57,217 nt of DNA from Ruthenibacterium avium. Its GTDB lineage: Bacteria > Bacillota > Clostridia > Oscillospirales > Ruminococcaceae. The DNA is taken from positions 1 through 57,217 of the forward strand of contig DWYA01000058.1 in NCBI GenBank assembly GCA_019118905.1, given 5' to 3'. Both the position numbers and the translations under genes were made by a program. Under the pieces are notes generated by a model, which was not told the DNA's origin, ran no database searches, and saw only the letters and a list, made by a program, of their open reading frames with translations. Shown here one piece after another: positions 7,137-16,584 of the stretch (its first letter is position 1; the number at the start of each line of letters is the position of its first letter).

Positions 7137-9200
7137 ATGTACTATCGCCCGTGGAAAATACAAACCTTGGATGACCAGCAGGTGCAGCGCCTTGCGCGTG
7201 AGCTGGGCTTGCCGCTGCTGCTTTGCCGTGTGCTGGCGGCGCGCGGCTATGGCGAGCCGAATGCAGCCCGCGCTGTGTGTGAAGGGGAGAATGTGCTGAG
7301 CGACCCGATGCTGCTGGCAGGGATGAGCGAGGCGGTAGAACGCATTCACCGCGCGGTGGATGACGGCGAACGCATTGTGGTGTTTGGGGATTACGATGTG
7401 GACGGCGTGACGGCGACGGCCATGCTTTATACCTATTTAGACTCGATTGGCGCAGAGGTGTATTACAAGCTGCCTAACCGGGAGGAGGATGGCTACGGCC
7501 TTTCTGTACCGGCGGTGGAGCAAATGGAAGAAAAAGGCGTGCAGCTGATTATCACCGTTGACAACGGCATTTCCGCAGCGGCTGCCGTTGACCGTGCCTT
7601 TGAGCTGGGAATTGATGTGGTGGTCACCGACCACCACCTGCCGCCCGAAGAACTTCCCAAAGCGGTGGCCGTGGTGAACCCGCAGCTGCCCTATGATACC
7701 AGCCCGTGCAAAACCTTGTGTGGGGCGGGCGTGGCTTACAAGCTGATTTGTGCGCTGGAGGGCGCGTCCTGCGAGGAGATGCTGCCCTATTATGCTGACC
7801 TTGCCGCGATTGGCACCGTGGCAGACATTATGGTGTTGGAAGGCGAGAACCGCACCTTGGTAAAAGCAGGGTTAGAGCTGATGCAGGACAGCGAGAGGCC
7901 GGGTCTGCGTGCGCTGGCCTCGGCCTGTGGGCTGGACGGCAAACCGCTGACGGCAGAGAGCATTTCCTATGCGATTGCACCAAAGCTGAATGCCGCGGGC
8001 CGCATGAAGGACGCAACGGCCGCTTTGCAGCTTTTGCTGTGCGAAGATGAGGACGAAGCCGAGGAGCTTGCACACAACCTGATTGAACAAAACAACGAGC
8101 GCCGCAAAACGGAGCAGGAAATTGCAGCCCAGATTTTTGACCAAATTGCGCAAAACAGCGGTTATGAAAAAGAACGCATGATTGTCGTGTGGGGCAAAGG
8201 CTGGCACCAAGGAGTCATCGGTATCGTGGCTTCCCGGCTGGTAGAACGTTTCGGCAAGCCCGCCATTGTGATTTCCATTGACGAAAATGGCGATGGGAAA
8301 GGTTCCGGCAGAAGCATTCCGGGTATTTCCCTTTATGATGCCATTGCCTCTGCCTCCGACCATCTTTTGGGCTTTGGCGGCCATGCCGCCGCTGCGGGGC
8401 TTTCCGTGCGTGAGGAGAAGCTGGAAGCATTCCGCGCAGCCGTCAACGCTTGGGCGGCAGAACATCACACCATTGTGCATCATGCACCCATTGTGATTGA
8501 CAGCGTACTGCCGCCGCAGCTCGTAAGCGAAGAACAGGTGCGGGCGCTGGAGATGCTGGCGCCGTTTGGAAACGGAAATCCCGCACCGCTGTTTTTGTTC
8601 CAAAATGCACTGGTTGAAGGCGTGTATGCCGTTGGGGATGGCCGTCACTGCCGGGTGAAGCTGCGCAATGGGGACTGTGTGCTTTACGCCGTATTGTTCG
8701 GCACTTCGCCCGCTCAGCTCGTTTACGGTGCAGGGGCAAATGTGGATGCTGTGGTTTCTCTTTCAGTATATGAGGGAAAAAACGGCCCAATGGTGTCGGC
8801 TCGTTTGGTGGATTTACGTCCCAGCCAAATGAACGGCAGCCACACAGCGCTGGCAGAGCTGTGCGAGGCGATTCAGTACGGGGCGAAGCCAACGCCTCAG
8901 CAGTGTGAACAGCTGCTGCCGCAAAGAATGGAAACGGCGGCAGTGTACCGCATGATCACCGGTTCTCAGGCCGGCATTCCGGCTGCGGATCTGCGGCCCG
9001 TATTTGCCAAGCTGGGCGAGGAACAGGCCGGTAAAATTTTGATTTCACTGACGGCGCTGGAACAGCTTTCCCTGGTGGAGTGTGCCGTGAACGGACAGGG
9101 GATTGCTGTTTGGCGTGCGATGCCTGTTACAGAAAAAAAGGATTTGTCTGCCGCGCCGGTATTGCGTGCGCTGACACAGGGGGGACAAGAGCAGTTATGA
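7137..9200 (+). CDS. recJ: Single-stranded-DNA-specific exonuclease RecJ
   Basis: A 687-residue DHH-superfamily nuclease that degrades single-stranded DNA 5' to 3' in recombinational and mismatch repair. Catalytic motifs are visible in order: GDYDVDG (84-90), DNGIS (142-146), and the DHH triad itself (165-167) in VVTDHHLPP. The C-terminal half has the DHHA1 signature GFGGHAAAAG and then an OB-like domain. About 100 residues follow that are typical of longer Firmicute RecJ proteins. RBS is GAGGAG upstream of 7137. The stop overlaps the relA start as ATGA, so the two are translationally coupled. Confidence 0.95.
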   Translation: MYYRPWKIQTLDDQQVQRLARELGLPLLLCRVLAARGYGEPNAARAVCEGENVLSDPMLLAGMSEAVERIHRAVDDGERIVVFGDYDVDGVTATAMLYTYLDSIGAEVYYKLPNREEDGYGLSVPAVEQMEEKGVQLIITVDNGISAAAAVDRAFELGIDVVVTDHHLPPEELPKAVAVVNPQLPYDTSPCKTLCGAGVAYKLICALEGASCEEMLPYYADLAAIGTVADIMVLEGENRTLVKAGLELMQDSERPGLRALASACGLDGKPLTAESISYAIAPKLNAAGRMKDATAALQLLLCEDEDEAEELAHNLIEQNNERRKTEQEIAAQIFDQIAQNSGYEKERMIVVWGKGWHQGVIGIVASRLVERFGKPAIVISIDENGDGKGSGRSIPGISLYDAIASASDHLLGFGGHAAAAGLSVREEKLEAFRAAVNAWAAEHHTIVHHAPIVIDSVLPPQLVSEEQVRALEMLAPFGNGNPAPLFLFQNALVEGVYAVGDGRHCRVKLRNGDCVLYAVLFGTSPAQLVYGAGANVDAVVSLSVYEGKNGPMVSARLVDLRPSQMNGSHTALAELCEAIQYGAKPTPQQCEQLLPQRMETAAVYRMITGSQAGIPAADLRPVFAKLGEEQAGKILISLTALEQLSLVECAVNGQGIAVWRAMPVTEKKDLSAAPVLRALTQGGQEQL

Positions 9201-11377
9201 TTTATGCCGACCGCAAAGAAACTGTCAAAACTTACGATGACCTGCTGCACAGCATTCAGGAATCGGGACGGCAGTACGACCTTGAAAAAATAGAGAAAGC
9301 TTATCGAATGGCCAAAAAGTCACATGGCGACCAGCGCCGCCTTTCGGGAGAGCTGTATATCAGCCATCCGCTGGCGGTTGCCTGTTTAGTGGCCGATTTG
9401 GGGCTTGATACCGATAGCATCGTGGCAGCTCTGCTGCATGATGTTGTAGAAGATACCACCGTTTCTTTGGAAACGCTGAAAAGTGAATTCGGCGGCGACG
9501 TTGCACTGCTGGTGGACGGCGTGACCAAGCTGACACGCATCAAGTTTTCTTCCGTGGAGGAGCAGCAGGCGGAAAACCTGCGCAAAATGCTGATGGCGAT
9601 GAGCAATGACGTGCGCGTCATGCTGATTAAATTGTGCGACCGGCTGCACAATATGCGCACCGGCGATGCATGGCCGGAAAAAAAGCGCTTGTTTAAAGCA
9701 CAGGAAACCATGGAAGTCTATGCCCCCATCGCACACCGCCTGGGTGTTTCCAACATTAAAGAGGAGCTTGAGGACCGCAGTATCTACTACCTCGACCCAT
9801 TTGCTTACAAAAGCATTTGCAGCCATTTGGAAAAAAACGAGGACGCCGAAAGCTTTATCGGCGGCATTGCGGATAAAATTGGCGAGCGGCTGAAAGAAAA
9901 CGGTTTGGAAAAGTTTTACATCAAAAAGCGCGTGAAAAGCGTCTACGGCATTTACCGCAAGATGTATCAGCAAAACCGTGACTTCGAGGAAATTTATGAC
10001 GTATATGCCGTGCGCATTATTTTGGATACCGTGGGGGAATGCTACAACGCGCTGGGCATTATTCACGATATGTACCACCCCATTCCCAGCCGCTTTAAAG
10101 ACTATATTTCCACGCCCAAGCCCAACGGCTATCAATCGCTGCACACAACCGTAATCGGCCATGAGGGCATCGCGTTTGAGGTGCAGATTCGCACTTGGGA
10201 GATGGACCATACCGCCGAGTACGGCGTGGCTGCCCACTGGAAGTACAAGGCGGGCGTAACGGCAAAGGATAAAATTGATGACCGTGTGGCTTGGGTTCGT
10301 CAGCTGCTGGAAAGTCAGCGGGAAACAGACGATGCTGGCGACTTGCTGCACGATATTAAATCCGAGCTGCTGCCGGAGGAGGTATTTGCCTTTACGCCGA
10401 AGGGGGATGTCATCAACCTGCCCGCCGGTGCGACCGTCATCGACTTTGCCTATGCCATCCACTCTGCCGTCGGCAACCGCATGATTGGCGCAAAAGTCAA
10501 CAGCCGCATGACCCCGATTGACCACAAGGTGGCCACGGGCGAAATTATTGAAATTATTATGGGGCCGAAAGGCAAAGGCCCCAGCCGCGACTGGCTGAAT
10601 ATTGTGCGCACCGGCGAAGCGAAAAATAAAATTCGCAACTGGTTTAAAAAAGAGCGCAAAGAAGAAAATATGGCGGAGGGCAAAGCGGCTTTGGAAAAAG
10701 AGCTGCGGCGTAATCTGATTAACATTCCCGCCGACCGGTATGACGAATTTATGCGCGATATGGCACGCCGTCAGCGCATGAACAGCGTGGACGAAATGTA
10801 TGCCGCATTGGGATACGGCGGCTTGCAGATGTCGCGCCTGATGATGAAAATTAAGGAAGAGTATGCCAAGCTGGATAAAGCCCCGGCCCCGCCCGCCGAA
10901 GTCAAAGTGCCGGAAAAAACGGAAAAGGCCAGCGGCGGCGTCATTGTGGAAGGCATCGACAACTGCCTGACGAAATTTGCGAAATGCTGCAACCCGCTGC
11001 CCGGTGACGCCATTGTGGGGTTTGTCACACGCGGGTTTGGCGTTTCCATCCACAAAGCCGACTGCATCAATGCCAAAATGGGTCTTGAGGGAGAAGATGC
11101 ACCGCGCTGGGTTCGTGCGCATTGGGCGGAGAATGTGAAGGAAAGCTTTACTTCCTCGCTGGAGATATCGGCCATCGACCGCGAAGGCTTGATGATGGAT
11201 ATTACGGTGCTGATTGCCGACATGCGTCTGCCTTGCTATTCCATGCAGGCGCGCCGCTTGAACGATGGCCGCGCCGCCGTTTCGCTTACCATCGGCATCA
11301 ACAATACCGAGCATCTCAATTCCGTGATTACAAAAATGAGAAAGGTGGAAGGCGTCACCAGCGTGCAGCGCGTATGA
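9197..11377 (+). CDS. relA: Bifunctional (p)ppGpp synthetase/hydrolase
   Basis: A 726-residue Rel enzyme controlling the stringent response alarmone. The order is HD hydrolase domain (YISHPLAV..., with the HDVVED metal motif at 81-86), synthetase domain with the FKDYISTPKPNGYQSLHT segment, TGS domain (about 385-450, FTPKGDVINLPAGATV), a zinc-finger-like CCNPLPGD region, and a C-terminal ACT domain. Both catalytic sites look intact, so it is a long bifunctional Rel. The ATG at 9197 overlaps the recJ stop. A longer frame extends upstream inside recJ but lacks a start signal. dtd follows within 12 bp, the same order as in many Firmicutes (rel-dtd). Confidence 0.96.
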   Translation: MIYADRKETVKTYDDLLHSIQESGRQYDLEKIEKAYRMAKKSHGDQRRLSGELYISHPLAVACLVADLGLDTDSIVAALLHDVVEDTTVSLETLKSEFGGDVALLVDGVTKLTRIKFSSVEEQQAENLRKMLMAMSNDVRVMLIKLCDRLHNMRTGDAWPEKKRLFKAQETMEVYAPIAHRLGVSNIKEELEDRSIYYLDPFAYKSICSHLEKNEDAESFIGGIADKIGERLKENGLEKFYIKKRVKSVYGIYRKMYQQNRDFEEIYDVYAVRIILDTVGECYNALGIIHDMYHPIPSRFKDYISTPKPNGYQSLHTTVIGHEGIAFEVQIRTWEMDHTAEYGVAAHWKYKAGVTAKDKIDDRVAWVRQLLESQRETDDAGDLLHDIKSELLPEEVFAFTPKGDVINLPAGATVIDFAYAIHSAVGNRMIGAKVNSRMTPIDHKVATGEIIEIIMGPKGKGPSRDWLNIVRTGEAKNKIRNWFKKERKEENMAEGKAALEKELRRNLINIPADRYDEFMRDMARRQRMNSVDEMYAALGYGGLQMSRLMMKIKEEYAKLDKAPAPPAEVKVPEKTEKASGGVIVEGIDNCLTKFAKCCNPLPGDAIVGFVTRGFGVSIHKADCINAKMGLEGEDAPRWVRAHWAENVKESFTSSLEISAIDREGLMMDITVLIADMRLPCYSMQARRLNDGRAAVSLTIGINNTEHLNSVITKMRKVEGVTSVQRV

Positions 11378-11389
11378 CGTTTGAATGAA

Positions 11390-11842
11390 ATGAAAGCAGT
11401 AATTCAGCGCGTAAAGCGCGCAAGCGTAACCATCAACGAGGCAGAAACCCGCAGCATCGGCAGAGGGCTGATGATTTTGCTGGGTGTGCAGGATACAGAC
11501 AGCTTTGATATCTGCGAAAAGCTGGCAAAAAAATGTGCCGAGCTGCGTATTTTTGAGGATGAGCAGGGCAAGCTGAATCTCTCTGCGCAGGAGCTCGGGC
11601 TGGAAGCGCTGGTGGTTTCTAATTTTACGCTGTATGCCGACACCAAAAAAGGACGCCGCCCCAGTTTCGTGCGCGCTGCAAAACCGCCGTTGGCGGACGG
11701 CGCTTATGACCGCTTTGTAGAAGAATTGCGGGAAACGGGGCTGGCGGGCGTTCAAACGGGCACATTTGGCGCAGACATGCAGATTGAGCTGGTCAACGAT
11801 GGGCCTGTTACGATTGTAATTGAAACAGATGATTGGAAATAA
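11390..11842 (+). CDS. dtd: D-aminoacyl-tRNA deacylase
   Basis: A 150-residue homodimeric cytoplasmic enzyme that removes D-amino acids or glycine mischarged on tRNA. It begins with the canonical MKAVIQRV and contains the family's SNFTLYAD motif (the SQFTL equivalent, about residues 77-84), then KKGRRPSF. The 'GP' cis-proline motif is present near the C-terminus as NDGPVT. ATG 11390 gives the family-standard N-terminus; a TTG at 11381 would add three residues. No good Shine-Dalgarno is visible, so translation is probably coupled to relA, whose stop is 12 bp upstream. Confidence 0.93.
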   Translation: MKAVIQRVKRASVTINEAETRSIGRGLMILLGVQDTDSFDICEKLAKKCAELRIFEDEQGKLNLSAQELGLEALVVSNFTLYADTKKGRRPSFVRAAKPPLADGAYDRFVEELRETGLAGVQTGTFGADMQIELVNDGPVTIVIETDDWK

Positions 11843-11857
11843 ATAGGAGAAACAATA

Positions 11858-12463
11858 ATGAAAGTATTACATTTGCGGGGGCCGATTCCCCTGTTTACCA
11901 ATACCTTTGTGCTGCTGGATGAGCAGGGGAGTGCGGCTGTGATTGACCCCGCCGCAAGCTGCGGGCAGTATTTGGACATTTTGGAGCGCGAGGGCGCAAA
12001 GCTGACGCATATCCTTTTGACGCACGGCCATTTTGACCATGTGGGCGCAGTCAAAGAATTGCGCGAAGCAACAGGCGCGAAAGTGTTTTTGGGCGAAGGG
12101 GAAGCCCGCGGAACGCAGCTGCACCCCCTGACGCCGGAGCTGGTGGATGAATTTTATCGTGACGAGCAGACAATTTCCGTGGGAAGCGCCGAAGTGAAGG
12201 TGCTTTATACACCCGGCCATTCGCAGGGATGTGTCTGTCTGCTGTGTGATGACGTGATGTTTACGGGTGACACGCTGTTTGCGGGTGACATCGGACGCAC
12301 CGATTTAGACACGAGCAATCCAAATGCAATGCGCAAAAGCCTCGAGCGTTTGTGCCGCACCGTGAAAGAGAATGTGCAGGTACTGCCGGGCCACAACGAT
12401 TTTTCTACCATGGATGTGCAGCGCGCACAAAACCCTTATCTGCAAGAATTTGCCGGGGTATAA
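11858..12463 (+). CDS. Metallo-beta-lactamase-fold hydrolase (glyoxalase II-like)
   Basis: A 201-residue MBL-fold enzyme with the binuclear metal motif THGHFDH (HxHxDH) and later metal ligands in YTPGHSQG and FTGDTLF, plus the terminal LPGHNDFS histidine. Such short proteins (YqgX/YcbL type) hydrolyse thioesters such as S-lactoylglutathione, or other small esters; the physiological substrate in a glutathione-poor clostridium is unclear. It has a good AGGAGA site and lies 15 bp after dtd and 10 bp before hemZ, within the relA-dtd-hemZ run common in clostridia. Confidence 0.88.
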   Translation: MKVLHLRGPIPLFTNTFVLLDEQGSAAVIDPAASCGQYLDILEREGAKLTHILLTHGHFDHVGAVKELREATGAKVFLGEGEARGTQLHPLTPELVDEFYRDEQTISVGSAEVKVLYTPGHSQGCVCLLCDDVMFTGDTLFAGDIGRTDLDTSNPNAMRKSLERLCRTVKENVQVLPGHNDFSTMDVQRAQNPYLQEFAGV

Positions 12464-12473
12464 GGAGAACTGT

Positions 12474-13925
12474 ATGGAGTTTTTTGCACGGGGGCTTTCC
12501 TCCGCTTATGAAGCCGAACATGTGGCGCATTTGTTTTTCCCGCGGCTGAATATGGCAAAGTGCCGCCCTTCGGCCAGTCAAGAAGCGGTGTGGGTGTCGT
12601 GTACGGCCAAATGGGTGTGGTGCGCTGTGCGCTGCAAACAGGGAAAAGCGTTTTGCAAAGAGCCGTATCAACCGGATGAAACCTTGGAGTATCAAGTGTG
12701 CCGAATGCTGTTTTGCCTGCTGCGGGACATGACAGGCATTGCCCCCCCTTGGGGAATGCTGACCGGTGTACGCCCGGTGCGCCTTTTGCACGATTTGCGC
12801 CGCAAGGGCTTAGAGGAAGAGCAGGTGAAGGACTTTTTCCTGCGCCGTCACTTCGTTTCTCCGCAAAAGCTGGCGCTCGCAGAACGAATTGAAGCCCACC
12901 AAGCGCCGGTGCGCGCCATGAGCCTTCCGCGCAGTGTGAGCGTGTATATTTCCATTCCTTTTTGTCCGTCGCGGTGCAGCTATTGCAGCTTTGTTTCACG
13001 CACTACCCAGCAGTCCGGTGCATTGATGGAGCCTTATGTGGAATGCTTACTCCAAGAGATTGCGCAGACGGCCCGGCTGATTGAAAGCCTGCATCTGCGC
13101 TTGGAAACCATTTACATCGGCGGAGGCACACCCACAGCTATCAGCGCCGCGCAGCTGCGGCGCGTGATGCAGGCGGTGAAAGAGAATTTCGACTTGTCCA
13201 AAGTGCGTGAGTACACCGTGGAGGCGGGCCGCCCCGACTGTACAGATGAGGAAAAGCTCGCGCTGATTTATGAGCTGGGCGCCACAAGAATTTCCATCAA
13301 TCCGCAAACCTTGTCCGACCGCGTGCTGGCGGCAATTGGCCGCAAGCACACGGCGCAGGATATTTTGGACTGCTTTGCAGCAGCACGCCGTGTGGGACAT
13401 CGAAATATTAATATGGACTTGATTGCCGGTTTGCCGCAGGACACCGTGCAGGGCTTTGCCGAAAGTCTGCGTGGGGTTGCTGCACTGGAACCGGAGAATA
13501 TTACGGTTCATACTTTGACAATGAAACGTGCCTCCAACCTTGTGATCGACGGTGAGCAAAGCCCGGAGGCGGATGCTGCGCGGATGCTGGAAGCGTGTGA
13601 GCTGCTGGATGGAAAAAACTATGAGCCGTATTATTTGTACCGTCAAAAGGGAACGCTGCAGAATTTAGAGAACACAGGATACTGTAAACCGGGCTTTACC
13701 GGCCTTTATAATGTGTTTATCATGGAGGAGCTGCATACCATTTTATCCATTGGTGCGGGCGGCTCTACCAAGTTGGTGGCACCCGAAAGGCGCATTGAAC
13801 GCATTTTTAATTTTAAATATCCGACCGAATATGTGAAGGATTTTGACCGGATTTTAGAGAAAAAAGAGGGGGTTCGTGCTTTTTATGGGAAATTCTTTGA
13901 TTTGGATTCCGAAACGTCTGGTTGA
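12474..13925 (+). CDS. hemZ: Radical SAM coproporphyrinogen III dehydrogenase HemZ
   Basis: A 483-residue HemN-like radical SAM protein. The iron-sulfur motif CPSRCSYC lies at 164-171 and the SAM-binding IGGGTPTA motif follows about 60 residues later. The approximately 150-residue N-terminal domain before the radical core is typical of HemZ rather than HemN or HemW. HemZ proteins are credited with anaerobic oxidation of coproporphyrinogen III, but many clostridia carry HemZ without a full haem pathway, so the substrate remains inferred. The ATG at 12474 follows AAGGAG; a longer upstream frame overlaps the preceding hydrolase and lacks a start signal. The 3' end overlaps the next gene by about 50 bp. 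Confidence 0.88.
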   Translation: MEFFARGLSSAYEAEHVAHLFFPRLNMAKCRPSASQEAVWVSCTAKWVWCAVRCKQGKAFCKEPYQPDETLEYQVCRMLFCLLRDMTGIAPPWGMLTGVRPVRLLHDLRRKGLEEEQVKDFFLRRHFVSPQKLALAERIEAHQAPVRAMSLPRSVSVYISIPFCPSRCSYCSFVSRTTQQSGALMEPYVECLLQEIAQTARLIESLHLRLETIYIGGGTPTAISAAQLRRVMQAVKENFDLSKVREYTVEAGRPDCTDEEKLALIYELGATRISINPQTLSDRVLAAIGRKHTAQDILDCFAAARRVGHRNINMDLIAGLPQDTVQGFAESLRGVAALEPENITVHTLTMKRASNLVIDGEQSPEADAARMLEACELLDGKNYEPYYLYRQKGTLQNLENTGYCKPGFTGLYNVFIMEELHTILSIGAGGSTKLVAPERRIERIFNFKYPTEYVKDFDRILEKKEGVRAFYGKFFDLDSETSG

Positions 13926-14817
13926 ATTGGGCCTTTTGAACGTTGCCGCAGAGGTGCCGCGCATTTTTGTGGATTACTGTGAAAACGACTATCAAGAGCG
14001 CATTCATCACGCGGTGACGAATATTCAGCAAAGCGGCGTTCGCGTTGTGATGCTGACCGGGCCGTCCTCGTCCGGCAAAACAACAACGGCTCATAAAATT
14101 GCACAGGAGCTGTGCAGCCGCGGTATGGAATCGGCTGTGATTTCGTTGGATAACTTTTTCAAGGATGTGCAGGACTACCCCAAGCTGCCCAGCGGCGAGC
14201 CCGACTATGAAAGCGTAGACGCTTTGGACATCGGCGCCATTAACCACTGCCTGAAAGAGCTGGCCGAAACGGGGAAAACCCTGATTCCCGATTTCGATTT
14301 TCGGAGGGAGACGCGCCGAATGGGAACCGTCCCCGTGGAAGTAGATGACGGCGTGGCTGTCATTGAAGGCATTCATGCGCTCAACCCGCGCTTGACCCAG
14401 CTGCTGCCGCACAGCAGTGTATACCGCATCTATGCAGGCTTGCGCGAGGAATATTCACTGGGCGGACAAAGAATTCTGCCCACGCGCGATGTGCGTTTGG
14501 CACGGCGCTTGGTGCGTGACTGGCAGTTCCGCGGCCATGCACCCGAAAAAACCTTTGCCATGTGGCAGGCGGTGTGCGACGGTGAGGACCGCAACATCAA
14601 AGTGTTTAAAAACGAGGCCGATTTGCTGCTGGACACCAGCTTCTCTTATGAGCCGGGCTGTCTGGCAGCCGCTGTACACGAAATGAGCGCGATGCTGCCG
14701 GAAGAAAGCATTTGGAAAAGCAGCATGGACGATTTGGCGCAGCGCTTTGCGCTTTGCGCTCCGATTTCCAAAGAATGGATGCCCAAAGACTCGATGCTGC
14801 GTGAGTTTTTAGGCTGA
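13876..14817 (+). CDS. Uridine-kinase-like nucleoside kinase
   Basis: A 313-residue P-loop kinase of the uridine kinase/phosphoribulokinase superfamily. The Walker A loop GPSSSGKTT is at 62-70. The segment SLDNFFKD, in which aspartate and phenylalanine contact the nucleoside, and the IPDFDF and VIEGIHALN motifs follow. It is longer than Udk (about 210 residues): an N-terminal extension precedes the P-loop and a C-terminal helical tail follows, as in the clostridial 'nucleoside kinase' group. A GTG at 13876 sits four bases after GAGGGGG; an ATG at 13885 is also possible. It overlaps the end of hemZ. The exact nucleoside substrate is not predictable. Confidence 0.82.
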   Translation: MLFMGNSLIWIPKRLVELGLLNVAAEVPRIFVDYCENDYQERIHHAVTNIQQSGVRVVMLTGPSSSGKTTTAHKIAQELCSRGMESAVISLDNFFKDVQDYPKLPSGEPDYESVDALDIGAINHCLKELAETGKTLIPDFDFRRETRRMGTVPVEVDDGVAVIEGIHALNPRLTQLLPHSSVYRIYAGLREEYSLGGQRILPTRDVRLARRLVRDWQFRGHAPEKTFAMWQAVCDGEDRNIKVFKNEADLLLDTSFSYEPGCLAAAVHEMSAMLPEESIWKSSMDDLAQRFALCAPISKEWMPKDSMLREFLG

Positions 14818-14848
14818 AATATGCACTTGAAAAAGGAGTGGATTTGCA

Positions 14849-15262
14849 ATGCTGGATTTTGAATTTTTAAAACAAAGTGCGTCGGTGCTGGCTGACGCAG
14901 CCGTTAAAACGACCAAAGATTTGACGGATAAAGGAAAACATAAAATGGATGTTTTGGCCGCGGAGCGCCACTTGGCCAAAACACAGCGCCAGCTGGGGGC
15001 TTTGGTGTATTCTTTGCATAAAAACGGAGAATCGAACGACCAGCTGGTGAAAAAGTACCTGCAAGCTGTGGCACAGGCGGAAGAACAGCTGGCACAGGTG
15101 ACCGCAGAGCAAGCCGAGGAAAGCCGTGACGTGCGCATGGAGAAAATCTGTATGCGCTGCGGCGCGGAGGTAAGCAAGGATGCCACCTTTTGTTCTTGCT
15201 GCGGGCAGAAGTTTGAATCGGCCGATGATACGCGCGGTGGTGTTCGGCACACAGAAAAGTGA
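14849..15262 (+). CDS. Coiled-coil zinc-ribbon protein of unknown function
   Basis: A 137-residue soluble protein. Residues 1-95 are lysine, glutamate and alanine rich and strongly helical, probably a coiled coil. The C-terminus holds a zinc ribbon, CMRCGAEVSKDATFCSCCG, with four properly spaced cysteines (CxxC-x11-CxxC). AAAAGGAG precedes the ATG. Proteins of this shape are common, uncharacterised companions of cell-envelope and regulatory genes in clostridia. It lies between the kinase gene and the promoter of mazG, so it is probably the last gene of the preceding operon. Confidence 0.7.
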   Translation: MLDFEFLKQSASVLADAAVKTTKDLTDKGKHKMDVLAAERHLAKTQRQLGALVYSLHKNGESNDQLVKKYLQAVAQAEEQLAQVTAEQAEESRDVRMEKICMRCGAEVSKDATFCSCCGQKFESADDTRGGVRHTEK

Positions 15263-15345
15263 GCCGACAGATTCCGAGCAGAAAGAATCGGGTGTTTGAT
15301 TTTTTAAAAAACGGTGCTTATTTTGAGGAAAAGCAGGAAAAACTC

Positions 15346-15374
15346 TTGAAAAGTAGCGCTGCTTCATGTAAAAT
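15346..15374 (+). promoter_or_regulatory. Predicted sigma-A promoter for mazG
   Basis: TTGAAA (15346-15351), a 17-bp spacer and TAAAAT (15369-15374), placed 33 bp before the mazG GTG. Spacing and hexamers are close to consensus. Confidence 0.6.
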
Positions 15375-15406
15375 TACGAAAGGTGTTTTGGAAAGGCGGG
15401 AATGTT

Positions 15407-16147
15407 GTGGAAGATTTGCTCAACCGCGAAACGTATACCATAGAAGATTTATTGCGGATTGTAGCGCTTTTGCGCGACCCCGAAAAAGGCTGCGCGTGGG
15501 ATAAGGTGCAGACGCATGAGTCCATTCGCAAAAACTTCATCGAGGAAACGTATGAGGTAGCCGACGCCATTGACCAGAAAGATTCCCATTTGCTGTGCGA
15601 GGAGCTGGGCGATGTTTTGCTCCAGATTGTGCTGCACACGCAGATGGAGCAGGAGCAGCAGGCCTTTTCCTGGCAGGATGTCTGCACCGGCATTTGCAAA
15701 AAGCTGATTGCACGCCATCCGCATATTTTCGGAAGCGTTGAAGTAGCGGACCCTGAGCAGGCGCTGCGCAACTGGGAGCAGATTAAGCGTGCCGAAAAGC
15801 ACCGCGAAAGCCTTGCCGTCGATTTGGACGACGTGCCCGCGGCGCTTCCCGCAGCAGTGCGGGCGCAGAAGCTGCAAAAACGTGCGGCGGCACACGGCGT
15901 TGGAATTACCGACCCGCAGCAGGCAAAGCAGGCTCTTTTGGGCGCGGTGGAGCGCTTGCAAACTGCTTCTAAAGAAACGGCAGAGCCCGCTATCGGCGAA
16001 GTGCTGTTTTGTACCGCAGGCTATGCCCGCCTTTTGGATGTGGATGCCGAGCAGGCTTTGGAGCGCGTGAACACTGCCTTTGTGCAGGCGGCAAAAAAAT
16101 GCGCTGAGCCGCAAAAAGATACGCTGTTACAAGAGGAATCTTGTTAA
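15407..16147 (+). CDS. mazG: Nucleoside triphosphate pyrophosphohydrolase MazG
   Basis: A 246-residue all-alpha NTP pyrophosphatase that hydrolyses nucleoside triphosphates to monophosphates, cleaning the pool of abnormal nucleotides. The magnesium-binding EExxE...ExxD signature is visible as EETYE (46-50) and EELGD (65-69). A second MazG-like half with degenerate motifs occupies the C-terminal 100 residues (EPAIGEVLFC), as in two-domain MazG. A GTG at 15407 preceded by GGCGGG gives a normal N-terminus; another in-frame GTG at 15383 is less well placed. The order mazG-hup-rqcP-yabP-yabQ-divIC-yabR matches the conserved Bacillus/Clostridium cluster. Confidence 0.9.
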   Translation: MEDLLNRETYTIEDLLRIVALLRDPEKGCAWDKVQTHESIRKNFIEETYEVADAIDQKDSHLLCEELGDVLLQIVLHTQMEQEQQAFSWQDVCTGICKKLIARHPHIFGSVEVADPEQALRNWEQIKRAEKHRESLAVDLDDVPAALPAAVRAQKLQKRAAAHGVGITDPQQAKQALLGAVERLQTASKETAEPAIGEVLFCTAGYARLLDVDAEQALERVNTAFVQAAKKCAEPQKDTLLQEESC

Positions 16148-16224
16148 CATAGGGATATTGCCTGCGCAAAAGGCGATGTCGAAACGAAACGTTTATCACT
16201 TATAAAAATTCGGAGGATTAGACT

Positions 16225-16503
16225 ATGACGAAAGTTGAACTGATTGCAAAAGTGGCCGCAGAGGCAAACCTTTCCAAGAAGGATGCAGAAAAAGCAGTGA
16301 GCGCTGTTTTGGAAGGAATTACCGATGCGCTGAAAGCAGGCGATAAGGTGTCTTTGGTTGGCTTCGGCACATTTGAAACCCGCGAGCGCCCGGCCCGTAC
16401 CGGTCTGAACCCCCGCACGAAAGAGACCATTCAAATTGCGGCAAGCGTAGTGCCCGCTTTCAAGGCCGGCAAGGCGCTGAAAGATGCCGTTTCGGGCAAA
16501 TAA
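16225..16503 (+). CDS. hup: HU-type DNA-binding protein
   Basis: A 92-residue histone-like protein that bends and compacts DNA as a dimer. The N-terminal helix pair (TKVELIAKVAAEANLSKKDAEKAV) and the beta-arm sequence with its conserved proline (ETRERPARTGLNPRTKETI) are classic HU; the core reads FGTFETR. CGGAGG lies upstream of the ATG. The 77-bp spacer after mazG shows no convincing promoter, and a terminator follows immediately, so hup may be the last gene of the mazG transcript or carry an unrecognised promoter. Confidence 0.95.
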   Translation: MTKVELIAKVAAEANLSKKDAEKAVSAVLEGITDALKAGDKVSLVGFGTFETRERPARTGLNPRTKETIQIAASVVPAFKAGKALKDAVSGK

Positions 16504-16520
16504 TCAAACACAAGACACAC

Positions 16521-16555
16521 GCGCGGCTTGAACGGTTTCAGGCCGCGCATTTTTA
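16521..16555 (+). terminator. Intrinsic terminator after hup
   Basis: GCGCGGCTTGAA pairs with 16536-16548 (one G-U pair, short loop), followed by ATTTTTA. It isolates hup from rqcP. Confidence 0.8.
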
Positions 16556-16584
16556 CATCATGTTACAGCAATAGGGAGAGTAGA

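Noticed and set aside
9386..11755. A 789-codon open frame on the - strand opposite relA and dtd
   Set aside because: relA and dtd on the + strand carry all family motifs. The antisense frame is a by-product of GC-biased third positions, shows no recognisable domain and has no ribosome binding site.
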